From: Qipengyuania oceanensis
Lineage (GTDB): Bacteria; Pseudomonadota; Alphaproteobacteria; Sphingomonadales; Sphingomonadaceae
NCBI RefSeq assembly: GCF_009827535.1
Contig: NZ_WTYN01000002.1
Location: 168,206-232,205, forward strand
Length of the DNA: 64,000 bases
Direction: 5' to 3'
The notes under the pieces are model-generated. The model was not told where the DNA came from and did no database searches. It saw only the letters and a list, made by a program, of their open reading frames with translations. How positions within the stretch are numbered: position 1 is the first letter of the stretch; each line of letters opens with the position of its first letter. The position numbers were made by a program, and so were the translations under genes. Below, piece after piece: positions 37,366 to 46,773 of the stretch.

Positions 37366-38537
37366 TGCAGCAGGCCTTCTTCGATTGTCGTGGGCGTAAG
37401 GGTCAGGATCGTGCCCGGTTGCGTGCCGTGGGGCAGGGCGACCCGGGCAAAGGTCTCGCTATAGCCGGTTCCGTCGCGTTCGGCGAGCACGCGCTGCGGC
37501 GTTCCAAGCTTGCCTGCCAGCCAGGCGGAGCGGCGTTCGCGCACGGCATCTCGCAATTCGGCAGCGCGGCGCCTGATCGTGGCGCGATCGGTTTGCGGCA
37601 TCCGCGCGGCCGGCGTACCGGGACGCGGCGAATAGGGAAAGACGTGGCCGTGCACGATGCCGAGCTCGCGCACGATCGAGAGGTTCGCCGCGTGGTGTTC
37701 CTCGCTTTCCGTCGGAAAGCCCGCAATCAGGTCCGCGCCGAGGGCAAGTTCGGGCCGGTGTTCGCGCAGGCGTTCGACGAGATCTGTCGCGTCGGCGCGG
37801 CTGTGGCGGCGCTTCATCCGCTTGAGGATCAGGTCGTGGCCATGCTGCAACGACAGGTGCAGGTGCGGCATGATGCGGGGCTCGCCAGCGAACAGGTCGA
37901 ACAGTTCCTGGTCGATCTCGACCCCGTCGAGCGAGGACATCCGCAGCCGCTGCAGCTCGGGAAAAGCCGCCAGCACGGCGCGTACGAGCGAGCCGAGCCT
38001 GGGCGCGCCTGGCAGGTCCGCGCCCCAGCTGGTCACGTCGACTCCGGTCAGCACCACTTCCGGTGCGCCTGCACGAAGGTCGCGTTCGACCTCGCGCAGG
38101 ACCTGGTCGATCGTGAGCGACCGGCTGGTACCGCGACCTTGCGGGATGACGCAGAAGGTGCAGGCGTGGTCGCAGCCGTTCTGGACCGCGACGAAGGCCC
38201 GCGTGCGGCGCATCGGTACATGGGAAGGGCGCGCCGGGACATTCCAGGCGCGCGGGTCGAGCTTGGCGGTATTGGCGATCAGCCCGTCGACCTCGGGCAT
38301 GGCGGCAAGCTGTTCGCGCTCGACCTCCGCCGCGCAGCCGGTGACAAGCAGCCGCGCATCGGGCCGGGCGCGCCGCGCCTTGCGGATCGCCTGCCGGGTC
38401 TGGCGGACGGCTTCGCTCGTAACCGCGCAGCTGTTGACCACCACGACATCGTCCTCGCCGTCTAGCAGATCGCGGATGCGCTCGCTCTCGGAGATGTTGA
38501 GCCGACAGCCGAGCGAGATGACTTCGGGACCCTTCAT
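37362..38537 (-). CDS. mtaB: tRNA t6A37 methylthiotransferase MtaB
   Basis: A 391-residue radical-SAM enzyme that converts t6A37 into ms2t6A37 in tRNAs reading ANN codons. The N-terminal UPF0004 domain starts VISLGCRLNISESERIRD, and the radical-SAM cluster is CDHACTFC. The start at 38537 (MKGPEVIS) is set by the 4-bp overlap with dapF; the longer frame to 38882 is read-through. The C-terminal TRAM domain is short. Confidence 0.93.
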   Translation of the reverse strand: MKGPEVISLGCRLNISESERIRDLLDGEDDVVVVNSCAVTSEAVRQTRQAIRKARRARPDARLLVTGCAAEVEREQLAAMPEVDGLIANTAKLDPRAWNVPARPSHVPMRRTRAFVAVQNGCDHACTFCVIPQGRGTSRSLTIDQVLREVERDLRAGAPEVVLTGVDVTSWGADLPGAPRLGSLVRAVLAAFPELQRLRMSSLDGVEIDQELFDLFAGEPRIMPHLHLSLQHGHDLILKRMKRRHSRADATDLVERLREHRPELALGADLIAGFPTESEEHHAANLSIVRELGIVHGHVFPYSPRPGTPAARMPQTDRATIRRRAAELRDAVRERRSAWLAGKLGTPQRVLAERDGTGYSETFARVALPHGTQPGTILTLTPTTIEEGLLQ

Positions 38538-39355
38538 GCATTCGCTCCGGCGAAATCGTCCCATTCGAAGCTGCCGCGGAAACTCTCGGTCGCAGGACCG
38601 GTCATCAGGATGCGGTTGTCCGAAGTCCACTCGATCGTCAGCGGTCCTCCGGGCAGGGTGACGATGACGGTTCGCTCCACAAGACCGCGCCGCATAGCCG
38701 CGATGGCCGTCGCGCAAGCACCGGTTCCACAGGCGCGCGTCAGGCCTGCGCCACGCTCCCACACGCGCAAGCGGATCGCCTCGCGGCTCTCGATGGTGGC
38801 GACATTGACGTTCACGCGCTCGGGAAACAGCGGGTCGCGTTCGATTTGCGGGCCGATAGTCTCGAGCGGCACGGCATCGCAATTCCCGACGAAAAAGATG
38901 ACATGCGGATTGCCGACATTGACGGCTGCCGGATTGTCGAGGCCGTCCCAGCCGACGGGCATAGTCAGCGTGTCCATCGCATAGGCTAGGGGGATCGCAT
39001 TCCAGTCGAAGCGTGGTTCCCCCATGTCGACCGTGGCACCGCCCTGTGCCGGCGAGATTGCGATCGTCGCGCCGGCGGTCTCAAGCTGCGCGGGCCTGCC
39101 ATGCAACAGCGCCACCGCCCGGCTGGCATTGCCGCAAGCCTCGACCTCGCCGCCGTCCGAATTGAAGATCCGCATTCGGAAATCGGCTGTCTCCGAAGGC
39201 TCCAGCACGATCAGCTGGTCGCAGCCAATACCGGTTTGCCGATTGGCGATCGCGGCCACGACTGCGGCTTCCAGCGCGGGCAGGGAATCCTCGCGCGCGT
39301 CGAGCACGACGAAATCATTGCCGAGACCATGCATCTTGATGAAGGGGACGCGCAT
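38534..39355 (-). CDS. dapF: Diaminopimelate epimerase
   Basis: A 273-residue PLP-independent epimerase making meso-DAP for peptidoglycan and lysine. The two catalytic cysteines lie in EACGNASRAVA and TRACGTGACATAI. It begins MRVPFIKMHGLGNDFVVLDA, the family signature. It is the first gene of dapF-mtaB-ftsY-yciB. Confidence 0.97.
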   Translation of the reverse strand: MRVPFIKMHGLGNDFVVLDAREDSLPALEAAVVAAIANRQTGIGCDQLIVLEPSETADFRMRIFNSDGGEVEACGNASRAVALLHGRPAQLETAGATIAISPAQGGATVDMGEPRFDWNAIPLAYAMDTLTMPVGWDGLDNPAAVNVGNPHVIFFVGNCDAVPLETIGPQIERDPLFPERVNVNVATIESREAIRLRVWERGAGLTRACGTGACATAIAAMRRGLVERTVIVTLPGGPLTIEWTSDNRILMTGPATESFRGSFEWDDFAGANA

Positions 39356-39406
39356 CGTGTCCGCGCCTCTATTGCGCGAGCGCCTTCGCGTAAAGGCGCG
39401 AGGGTG

Positions 39407-41056
39407 TCAGGCGGTGCGGCTCTCGGGTGCGGGATCTTCAGCCGTGCCGGTGCGGGCAGGAACTTCCTGCGCCAGCTGTCCGCTTTCGGCGAGCCGCTTG
39501 CGCACCGCCTCGCCGTTTTCGGGCAGGCCGTAATGGTAGCCCTGGCCCTTCATCTTGCCGAGCGTCTTGAGCGCTTCGAGGATCTTCTCGTCCTCGATCC
39601 CCTCGGCGGTGACCGGCATGTGCAGCCCGTCGCTCATCGACACCATCGCCTGGACGATCTTGGCACCCGAATTGCTGCCGGAAAGCTCCTTCACGAAGCT
39701 GCGATCGATCTTGAGCCGGTCGAACGGCAGGCTCGATAGCTGCGACAGGCTGGCGTAGCCGGTGCCGAAATCGTCGAGGCTGACGTGGACACCCTGGTTC
39801 TGCAGGCTGGCGATCATCGTGCGAACCATGCCGATGTTCTCGTGCAGGCAGCTTTCGGTGATCTCGATCTCCAGCCGGTGCGGTGGGAAATTGTGTTCGA
39901 TCAGGAGCTTGAGGAGCTTTTGCGAGAACCACGGATCACGCATCTGCACCGGCGAGATGTTTACCGACAGCGTCAGTTCGGGCGCCCAGCTCTTCGCATC
40001 GGTGAATGCCTGCACGATCAGCTGTTCGGACAGATCGCCGATCAGGCCCATCTCCTCGGCGATCGGGATAAAGATATCCGGTCCGACGATGCCGAAATCG
40101 GGCGAGTTCCAGCGGGCCAGCATCTCGAAGCCGACCAGTTTCCCCGTCTCGAGGTCGATCTGCTGCTCGTAGAACGGGACGAACTCGCCCTTCTCGATGC
40201 CGCGCCGCAAGCCCTGGATCATCTCGTTGCGGAAACGCAGTTCGCTTTCCATGCTGCTCTCGAACCAGAAGAAGCGATTCTTCCCCTGCTTCTTGGCATG
40301 ATACATGGCGATATCCGCCTTGTGCATCAGCGCCTTTGCATCGACATCTCCGCCCGCGGGCTGACCCGATCGCTCGCTCGCCGAGATACCCAGGGAAATA
40401 GTGACTTCCGCGATCTGCCCGCCGATCTCAATCGGCTTGGAGACCTTTTCGATCAAGCGGTTGGCAATTTGCTCGACGCGTTCGGGAGCGCGCGCATCGA
40501 ACGGGAAGACGCAGGTGAACTCGTCGCCACCCAGGCGCGCCAGCAGCCCGCCGCGCGGCAGGAGCGAACGGATACGCGTCGCCGCCTGCTGCAGGACCTG
40601 GTCGCCGCTCTTGTGGCCGTTGAGGTCGTTGACCTGCTTGAAATTGTCCAGGTCGATCATGATCAGCGCCAGCGCCTGGCCGTTCTGCTCGCACTGGTCG
40701 ATCATGATGTCGACTGCGCTGGTCAGGCTGCGCCGGTTGAGACATCCGGTGAGCGGGTCGATCTCGGCGAGCAGCCGTGCTTCCTGCTCTGCCTCGCGGG
40801 TCTGGTCGATTTCCTGCGTCAGTTCCTTGTAGCGGCGCCAGCCGAGCAGGATCAGAGCAATGTTGAGGAGCACCGCGTTGACCAGCAGGGTGTCCGGTCC
40901 CTCGCCGATGCCCTGCCACGCGCGCACGATCTGCGGCAGCACCTTGCCGCCGGTCCCGACGAACAGGATGATCGCGGCAACCGCGATACCGAGCGTCACG
41001 AAATCGCGATCGCTGGTACCGAAGGTGCGGAAGAATTTGCTCTTGTCGTGACGCAT
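39407..41056 (-). CDS. GGDEF-EAL c-di-GMP turnover protein
   Basis: About 549 residues. Two hydrophobic segments (around residues 20-70) anchor it in the inner membrane. A diguanylate cyclase domain with intact LARLGGDEFTCVF follows, then an EAL phosphodiesterase domain: the signature is GFEMLARW, and DDFGTGYASL, LKIDRSFV and AEGIEDE are all kept. Both activities could therefore be present. The ATG at 41056 is preferred to a TTG at 41110, although no strong ribosome site is near either. No separate sensor domain is visible. Confidence 0.92.
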   Translation of the reverse strand: MRHDKSKFFRTFGTSDRDFVTLGIAVAAIILFVGTGGKVLPQIVRAWQGIGEGPDTLLVNAVLLNIALILLGWRRYKELTQEIDQTREAEQEARLLAEIDPLTGCLNRRSLTSAVDIMIDQCEQNGQALALIMIDLDNFKQVNDLNGHKSGDQVLQQAATRIRSLLPRGGLLARLGGDEFTCVFPFDARAPERVEQIANRLIEKVSKPIEIGGQIAEVTISLGISASERSGQPAGGDVDAKALMHKADIAMYHAKKQGKNRFFWFESSMESELRFRNEMIQGLRRGIEKGEFVPFYEQQIDLETGKLVGFEMLARWNSPDFGIVGPDIFIPIAEEMGLIGDLSEQLIVQAFTDAKSWAPELTLSVNISPVQMRDPWFSQKLLKLLIEHNFPPHRLEIEITESCLHENIGMVRTMIASLQNQGVHVSLDDFGTGYASLSQLSSLPFDRLKIDRSFVKELSGSNSGAKIVQAMVSMSDGLHMPVTAEGIEDEKILEALKTLGKMKGQGYHYGLPENGEAVRKRLAESGQLAQEVPARTGTAEDPAPESRTA

Positions 41057-41251
41057 ATGCCGGTCGGTCGGTAAACCTGCCCCCTCGCGAACTTCCACCG
41101 ATTGACGCAAACCTATGCGGCCTTTGCACTAATTACTGGTTAACCGCGGAAAATCGCGACACCTGCGGAAAGTGCGGGGTTTGCGGTTGGCAGACGGTGC
41201 CGGGGGTCGCTAACGCCCATGGCCTCTCCCGTAACGAAACCCGAGGCGTCG

Positions 41252-41662
41252 ATGCCGCAATACTGGCTGCTGAAATCCGAACCGTTCAAATACAGCTGGG
41301 ACGACCTTGTCGCGGAAGGCGAAGGCACGTGGGACGGCGTCCGCAACCATCGGGCGAAGAACAATCTGGCTGCCATGAAGGTCGGCGACCAGGCTTTCTT
41401 CTACCATTCGCGCGAAGGGCTTGAGATCGTCGGCATCGTCGAAGTAAGCGTCGCCGGCATCACCGATCCGACCGACGAGACAGGCAAATGGGCGGCTGTA
41501 AAGGTGAAGCCCGTGGGCAAGCTGGACCAGCCAGTCACCCTCAAGCAGATCAAGGCCGAACCAACGCTCGAAGATTGCGAACTGGTTCGCCTCTCGCGCC
41601 TCTCCGTGGCCGAAATACGACCAGCTGAATGGAAAAAAATTGTTTCCATGTCAAAGGCTTGA
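41252..41662 (+). CDS. EVE-domain protein
   Basis: A 136-residue PUA-like fold protein (MPQYWLLKSEPFKYSWDDLV...). EVE domains recognise modified cytosine or adenine in DNA or RNA, and are often linked to restriction or RNA-modification systems. The ATG at 41252 follows CGAGGCGTCG; an upstream ATG at 41219 adds 11 residues. The aromatic-cage positions near W14 and the HSREG loop (about residue 50) look complete. Confidence 0.9.
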   Translation: MPQYWLLKSEPFKYSWDDLVAEGEGTWDGVRNHRAKNNLAAMKVGDQAFFYHSREGLEIVGIVEVSVAGITDPTDETGKWAAVKVKPVGKLDQPVTLKQIKAEPTLEDCELVRLSRLSVAEIRPAEWKKIVSMSKA

Positions 41663-41665
41663 TGG

Positions 41666-41690
41666 GGAACATAAACAGCCCGGCTCCGTT
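41666..41690 (+). promoter_or_regulatory. EcfG-type general stress promoter for csbD
   Basis: GGAAC (41666-41670) and CGTT (41687-41690) are 16 bp apart, which is the consensus of the alphaproteobacterial EcfG sigma factor. It lies 55 bp before the csbD start. Confidence 0.75.
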
Positions 41691-41744
41691 GGTTAGGTAA
41701 GAGACGCAGACGCGTCCCCTCAACCAGACGAAAGGAGCATCACC

Positions 41745-41915
41745 ATGGGTGAACTCACCGAAAAGATCAAAGGCAACACCAACGAAGCCATCGGCAACAT
41801 CAAACAAGAATCGGGCAATCCCGAAACCCGTGCCGAAGGCCGCAAGCAGGAAGCCAAGGGCGAAGCCCAGCAACTCAAGGGCGAAGTCGAAGGCAAGCTC
41901 GGCAACGACATCTGA
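41745..41915 (+). CDS. CsbD-family stress protein
   Basis: A 56-residue, highly hydrophilic and helical protein (MGELTEKIKGNTNEAIGNIK, then Lys/Glu/Gln repeats). CsbD proteins belong to general stress regulons; the molecular role is unknown. An AAAGGAG site precedes the ATG. The gene has its own EcfG promoter upstream and a terminator downstream, so it is a single-gene unit. Confidence 0.92.
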   Translation: MGELTEKIKGNTNEAIGNIKQESGNPETRAEGRKQEAKGEAQQLKGEVEGKLGNDI

Positions 41916-41941
41916 GCCAACTGCATCGATAACCGAAAAAG

Positions 41942-41969
41942 GACCGTCCCGATGGGGCGGTCTTTTTTT
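41942..41969 (+). terminator. Rho-independent terminator after csbD
   Basis: A 9-bp stem (GACCGTCCC/GGGGCGGTC, one T-G pair) with a GAT loop and a run of seven T. On the other strand it would also stop transcripts of the convergent ThDP enzyme gene poorly, if at all. Confidence 0.9.
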
Positions 41970-41987
41970 GTCCAGTGATTGCTCGGG

Positions 41988-43679
41988 TCAGCCCGCCTTC
42001 GCGCGCAGGCCGGAGACCGTCGCACCGCTGGCGGCGAGTTGCTCGATATCGATCTTGCAGTGGAGCAGGCGAACTCCGTCTCTTCCCTTCGCCTCGACGA
42101 GCGCCGTGCGAAACTCGTCGGTGGTCGAGCAGGTGGCCGACCATCCTCCGAAGCTTGCTGCAAGCTGGGCGAAATCGGGATTGCGAAGCGTGGTGGCCGA
42201 CAGGCGCGCGGGAAATTCACGCTCCTGGTGCATGCGGATCGTGCCGTAAGCCGAATTGTCGACCACGATCACCATCAGGTCGCATCCGTGCTGCACCGCG
42301 GTTGCCAGTTCCTGCCCGTTCATCAGGAAATCGCCGTCACCGGCGACCGCTACCACCGTGCGATCGGGGAATCGGCGCGCGGCGGCCACCGCTGCAGGTA
42401 CGCCGTAGCCCATCGCACCTGCGGTCGGGGCGAGCTGGCTCGGGAAGCCGTCGTAACGCCAGTAGCGGTGCCACCAGCCGGAGAAATTGCCCGCACCGTT
42501 GCAGATGATCGTATCGGCGGGGAGCGTGTCGCGCATGAAAGTGACGCAGGCCGCCATGTCGAGCGGATAGTCGCCCGAACTGCCATCGGGGTTGGGCGTC
42601 GCCCAGCTTTCCCAATCGGCATTCGCTTGCGCACCGGCATCGAAGTCCAGGATGTCGCCATCCTCCCATAACGCCGCGCTTTCGGCGAATTCGCCCATGT
42701 CCGCGCAGATCGCCAGATCGGTTTCGAAAACGCTGTTGAGTTCTTCCGGATCGGGATGGACATGGATCAGGGTCCGCTCCTTCCCGGCAAGGGCGGGAAA
42801 GCTGTAACCATCGGTCGTCGCCTCGCCGAGCCGGGCGCCTACGGCCAGCACGAGATCGGCATTCTTCACCCGCTCGACAAGGCCCGGGTTGGGGCCATAA
42901 CCGAGGTTCCCGGCGTAGACCTTGCTCGACGGCGAAATCGCGTCCTGCCGCCGGAAGGCGGTCGCAACGGGCAGGCCGATCCGTTCGGCGAAAAGCTGGA
43001 AATACTCTCTCGCCTTGGCATTCCAGCCCGCGCCGCCGACGATCGCGATGGGGGAAGCGGCGTCGCCGATCATCGCCATCATGGCTTGCATCGCGTCGGG
43101 GCAGGGGGCTTGTGCCGGACGAGCGACGAAGGGGCGAGGTCGCGCCTCGGTCGCGTCGGACAGCATGTCTTCGGGCAAGGCGAGCACGACCGGGCCGGGA
43201 CGGCCGGAGATCGCGGTCGCATAGGCGCGGGCGACGAATTCGGGAATGCGGTCCGCGCTGTCGACCCGCGCCGCCCATTTGCAGATCGGGGCGAAGAAAG
43301 CGGGAAAGTCCACTTCCTGGAAACCTTCGCGCTCGCGCATGTCGCGCGCGACATCGCCGACGAACAGGATCATCGGCTGCGAATCCTGCATCGCCACGTG
43401 CACGCCGATGCTCGCATTGGTCGCGCCCGGACCGCGGGTGACGAAACAGATCCCCGGGCGGCCCGAGGCCGCCGCGTTCATCGCCCCGTCGGCACAGGCC
43501 ATGAATGCCGCGCCGCCTTCTTGGCGACAGGTCACGAGGTCGATCGCCGGGGTATCGTGCAGCGCGTCGAGTACCTGCAGGAAGCTCTCGCCAGGAACGG
43601 TGAAGATGCGGTCGCAGCCCTGTTCGAGCAGGCAATCGACGAGCAGGCGCGCGGCCTGCGGCGTGGAATGTTCGGTCAT
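41988..43679 (-). CDS. Thiamine-diphosphate-dependent acetolactate-synthase-like enzyme
   Basis: A 563-residue ThDP enzyme of the pyruvate-decarboxylase/acetolactate-synthase superfamily. The catalytic Glu lies in TCRQEGGAAFMACADG, and the ThDP/Mg2+ motif is GDGDFLMNGQELATAVQHGC and the following DNSAYGTIRMH. The start is the ATG at 43679, preceded by an Arg-rich extension that is not needed. The actual reaction is unknown. It could be a catabolic or branched-chain-related synthase; no small regulatory subunit lies nearby. Confidence 0.88.
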   Translation of the reverse strand: MTEHSTPQAARLLVDCLLEQGCDRIFTVPGESFLQVLDALHDTPAIDLVTCRQEGGAAFMACADGAMNAAASGRPGICFVTRGPGATNASIGVHVAMQDSQPMILFVGDVARDMREREGFQEVDFPAFFAPICKWAARVDSADRIPEFVARAYATAISGRPGPVVLALPEDMLSDATEARPRPFVARPAQAPCPDAMQAMMAMIGDAASPIAIVGGAGWNAKAREYFQLFAERIGLPVATAFRRQDAISPSSKVYAGNLGYGPNPGLVERVKNADLVLAVGARLGEATTDGYSFPALAGKERTLIHVHPDPEELNSVFETDLAICADMGEFAESAALWEDGDILDFDAGAQANADWESWATPNPDGSSGDYPLDMAACVTFMRDTLPADTIICNGAGNFSGWWHRYWRYDGFPSQLAPTAGAMGYGVPAAVAAARRFPDRTVVAVAGDGDFLMNGQELATAVQHGCDLMVIVVDNSAYGTIRMHQEREFPARLSATTLRNPDFAQLAASFGGWSATCSTTDEFRTALVEAKGRDGVRLLHCKIDIEQLAASGATVSGLRAKAG

Positions 43680-43817
43680 GCCCAGCGCTGTAGCCAGCGC
43701 GCTCCGGCGGGGCAATCGCGGTGCGTTGGGCGCGCCATGAACAAGGTTAATGTCCCGACTTGCGACAGTGGAAAACTCGCTGGTGCCGAATGGTTAGCAA
43801 AACGTTAACTCGGGATC

Positions 43818-44045
43818 ATGAGCAACACCGCAAACCCTCATATGGCGAAGCCGCGCCGCTCCGCCCTGGTGCTGTCGGACGAGGCCGCTCGGCATCCGTT
43901 TCTCGCCCGTTTGCCGGAGCACGTACGGCGGGCCGACCGGCCGTTCGACCCGCGGCCTTTTTGGCGACTAACCCGCGACGATGTCCGTGGCTTTGCGACT
44001 GCCTATGTCGCCTGCACGCTCGCGGTGCTGGTCTTCCTGATTTAG
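43818..44045 (+). CDS. Small protein with C-terminal membrane helix
   Basis: A 75-residue protein that I do not recognise. It has an Arg/Pro-rich soluble part (ARLPEHVRRADRPFDPRPFW) followed by one C-terminal helix (GFATAYVACTLAVLVFLI), so it could be tail-anchored. A weak GGGAT site precedes the ATG. The stop overlaps the LplT-like gene by 4 bp. Codon use is normal for this genome, so it may be real. Confidence 0.55.
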   Translation: MSNTANPHMAKPRRSALVLSDEAARHPFLARLPEHVRRADRPFDPRPFWRLTRDDVRGFATAYVACTLAVLVFLI

Positions 44046-45379
44046 CTATGGCTCTGGCCGGCGCTGGCGCGGACAGCATCTGCCTGTTGCTCGGCGACGA
44101 ACAGTCGCTGGCCGAGCCACGCTGAAATCAGGCACATCGCGGCCGACAGCAGCAGCTGCTCGCTCACTCCGACGCCCGCTGCGCTCAGCCCCATGGCAAG
44201 AAGCGAACCGATCACCATCGCGAAGCTGTTGACGATATTGTTTGCAGCGATCGTGCGTGCCGCGCGGCCTGGATCGACCTTCGTCGTGAGGAAGGCGTAG
44301 AGCGGAACCACGAACATGCCGCCGGCCACGGCGATGCCGAGCAGGCACAGCAGCAAGACGCTTGCCATCGGCCATGCGAGAAATTCCATGACACTCAACA
44401 ATTCGCTCGGCTGGTCGGCCTGCCACATCCGGCAGACGAAGTAGAATGCGACGACGAACAGACCCATGACGATCACCGAAGCGGGTGCGTAGCGGGCCGA
44501 GACCCGGCCCCGCAGCAGCGCGTTGACCGATACCGAGCCGATCGCGACGCCGACGGAGAAGACCACCAGGAACAGGCTGGCGACTTCCTTGCTCGCCATG
44601 ATGACGTTCTTGGCGAGCGGCGGGAACTGGATGAACAGCACCGCGCCTATGGTCCAGAAGAAGCTGATCGCGAGGATCGCGTAATAGACCTCGCGAACGT
44701 GCATCGTGTCGCGCACGAGCCGGACGGAGGCCCTGACGATATGCCAGTCCAGCTTCTCTCCGGGGATCACCGGAGGCGCTGGCGGCACCGAGCGGCTGGT
44801 GAAGTATCCGGCGATCGCGACCAGCACGACCCCGACCGCGGATGCCTCGACCGGTATCCATCCGGCGATGATCGTGCCGGCGAGGATGGCGATGTAAGTC
44901 CCCGCCTCGACCAGGCCGGTCCCGGCGAGCACTTCGTCGCTGCGCAGATGCTGCGGCAGGATGGCGTACTTGATGGGCCCGAAGAACGTCGAATGGACGC
45001 CCATCGCGGTCAGCGCCACGAGCATCAGCGGGATGGCGACGGCCTCGGTCGCCATGCCTTGCCATGCCATGACGAGCCCGGCAGCCCCGACGCACATGAT
45101 GGCGATCTCGGCTGCCTTGACGATGCGGATGATCCTCGCCTTGTCGCGCATGTCGGCGAGCTGGCCGGCCAGCGCCGACAGCAGCACGAAAGGCAGAATG
45201 AAGAGCGCCGAGGCAAGTGCGCTGAAAGCCGCTTCCGCGCTCTCGGAACTGTAGACGCTGTACACGACGAACAGCACCATCGCGTTCTTGAAGAGATTGT
45301 CGTTGAAAGCGTTGAACAACTGGGTCGCGAACAGTGGCCCGAAGCGGCGGCTGCGCAAGATGTGCGTCAAGGTCGTCAT
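44042..45379 (-). CDS. MFS transporter, LplT-like (lysophospholipid transporter)
   Basis: A 445-residue permease with 12 hydrophobic segments. The motif FATQLFNAFNDNLFKNA near the N-terminus is that of the LplT group, which flips lysophospholipids across the inner membrane. The start at 45379 has a GGAG site 4 bp before it; a longer frame to 45436 is less likely. It is divergent from pgsA. No acyltransferase (aas) is fused or adjacent, so recycling would need another enzyme. Confidence 0.85.
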   Translation of the reverse strand: MTTLTHILRSRRFGPLFATQLFNAFNDNLFKNAMVLFVVYSVYSSESAEAAFSALASALFILPFVLLSALAGQLADMRDKARIIRIVKAAEIAIMCVGAAGLVMAWQGMATEAVAIPLMLVALTAMGVHSTFFGPIKYAILPQHLRSDEVLAGTGLVEAGTYIAILAGTIIAGWIPVEASAVGVVLVAIAGYFTSRSVPPAPPVIPGEKLDWHIVRASVRLVRDTMHVREVYYAILAISFFWTIGAVLFIQFPPLAKNVIMASKEVASLFLVVFSVGVAIGSVSVNALLRGRVSARYAPASVIVMGLFVVAFYFVCRMWQADQPSELLSVMEFLAWPMASVLLLCLLGIAVAGGMFVVPLYAFLTTKVDPGRAARTIAANNIVNSFAMVIGSLLAMGLSAAGVGVSEQLLLSAAMCLISAWLGQRLFVAEQQADAVRASAGQSHS

Positions 45380-45486
45380 AAATCTCCGGGGCGGCCGTGT
45401 GGCGTGGGGGTGTAAAGATTTGCCGGGCGTGGACAAGCGAAAGGATATGCTTTTGCCCCGCCGCGCGACGGGCTAGACCGCTGGCG

Positions 45487-46080
45487 ATGCTGACGCTGCC
45501 CAATATCCTGACCCTGTCGCGGATCGTGACGGTGCCCTTGCTCGCCTTCCTGCTGTGGTGGCCCGACTGGGAACTTGGCTACGGCCTTGCTTTCGGGCTG
45601 TACTGCCTGATGGGGATCACCGATTATTTCGATGGCTATCTCGCCCGTTCGAGCGGCGCGGTCTCGAAGCTGGGTATCTTCCTCGATCCGATCGCGGACA
45701 AGATCATGGTGGCCGCGGTCATCCTGGTGCTGACTGCGCAAGGCGTGTTGCGCGGCCCCTACGTCGGCGATGCCCATGTGATAGCGGGCCTGGTGATACT
45801 CGTGCGCGAAATCGCGGTTTCGGGCCTGCGCGAGTTTCTCGGCGGCTTGCGGGTGTCGGTACCCGTGACCCGGCTCGCCAAGTGGAAGACCGCTCTGCAG
45901 ATGATGGCGCTGGGCTCGCTCATCCTGGGTGGTGCGCTGCCGAACTGGAACGTGATGATCGGCGGGATCGATGCCAACATCCCTCATACGTTCGGCCTGA
46001 CGAGCTTGTGGGCGGCAGCCGTGCTGACCGTCATGACGGGATGGGATTACCTTCGCGTTGGTCTGAAACACATGGACTGA
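45487..46080 (+). CDS. pgsA: CDP-diacylglycerol--glycerol-3-phosphate 3-phosphatidyltransferase
   Basis: A 197-residue membrane enzyme making phosphatidylglycerophosphate. The CDP-alcohol phosphatidyltransferase motif reads DYFDGYLARSSGAVSKLGIF followed by LDPIADK. The ATG at 45487 (MLTLPNILTLSRIV) is favoured; upstream residues in the frame are not family-like. Confidence 0.95.
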   Translation: MLTLPNILTLSRIVTVPLLAFLLWWPDWELGYGLAFGLYCLMGITDYFDGYLARSSGAVSKLGIFLDPIADKIMVAAVILVLTAQGVLRGPYVGDAHVIAGLVILVREIAVSGLREFLGGLRVSVPVTRLAKWKTALQMMALGSLILGGALPNWNVMIGGIDANIPHTFGLTSLWAAAVLTVMTGWDYLRVGLKHMD

Positions 46081-46171
46081 CGCACGCTTGCGGCGGCGCC
46101 ACTGGTCAATCCCGGCAGAAAGGATTAATTCGGGGCGGTATCCGGGTACGTCTGCAAGGATTTCCGCGTCC

Positions 46172-46426
46172 ATGAGCCTCGGCACCGCGCTCCTGATCCT
46201 GCTTGCTGCAGCCATGCTGGTCGCGCTGGCGCTGCTCGCCTGGATGGTGCGCACGGTCATGCGCGAGGCGCATTCCATCGAGGACGACGACGCGGAACTT
46301 TCCGAGCGTCGGCGCAGCTTTTTCGGCTGGCTCAACCCCGTTGCCTGGTGGCGGCGCGACGAGACCGTCCACTTGTTCTACCAGCGCGATGCGAAGGGAA
46401 GGTATCGCAAGATCCGGCGTCACTGA
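46172..46426 (+). CDS. Small single-pass membrane protein, unknown function
   Basis: An 84-residue protein. One transmembrane helix (ALLILLAAAMLVALALLAWM) is followed by an acidic patch (SIEDDDAELSERRRSF) and a basic, aromatic C-terminus (NPVAWWRRDETVHLFYQRDA). It begins 91 bp after pgsA and may be co-transcribed. No family recognised; codon use looks native. Confidence 0.65.
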   Translation: MSLGTALLILLAAAMLVALALLAWMVRTVMREAHSIEDDDAELSERRRSFFGWLNPVAWWRRDETVHLFYQRDAKGRYRKIRRH

Positions 46427-46500
46427 TCACGCGGTGTCACCCGGCCGGCGGCACTCGCCCATAAACCGATTATCAAGGATTTTCCGTCACAAGCGCCGTC

Positions 46501-46773
46501 ATGGGTACGGCACTTTCGACCTTCATCTCGGCTTTTCTAAAGCTTGGCGTGTGCGCGGTGATCTTCAACGAGGTCCGCGGCATGATCCTGGCCGTGCCGG
46601 TGCTTTACGGCATCTACGAAGCCGGCGGAACGCTGATGGCGATCTGGATCGGCTTTTGCTCGCTCGCCGGGATCGCACTGTCGGTGGTGGTACCGATGAT
46701 CGCGGCCAGAAAGCTCCAGAAATTCGCCGACAGCAAGTTGAAGCCTGCCACTGCGCAAGCCGTCGCCGCCTAA
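46501..46773 (+). CDS. Small membrane protein with two or three helices, unknown function
   Basis: A 90-residue protein (MGTALSTFISAFLKLGVCAV...) with hydrophobic stretches around 5-22, 30-40 and 45-70 and a basic end (KLQKFADSKLKPATAQ). No family recognised. The ribosome site is weak. It follows the previous small gene by 74 bp, and its end overlaps the convergent oxyR by 4 bp. Confidence 0.65.
   Translation: MGTALSTFISAFLKLGVCAVIFNEVRGMILAVPVLYGIYEAGGTLMAIWIGFCSLAGIALSVVVPMIAARKLQKFADSKLKPATAQAVAA

Noticed and set aside
42337..43635. 432-codon Arg-rich frame inside the ThDP enzyme
   Set aside because: Shadow frame of a recognisable enzyme.
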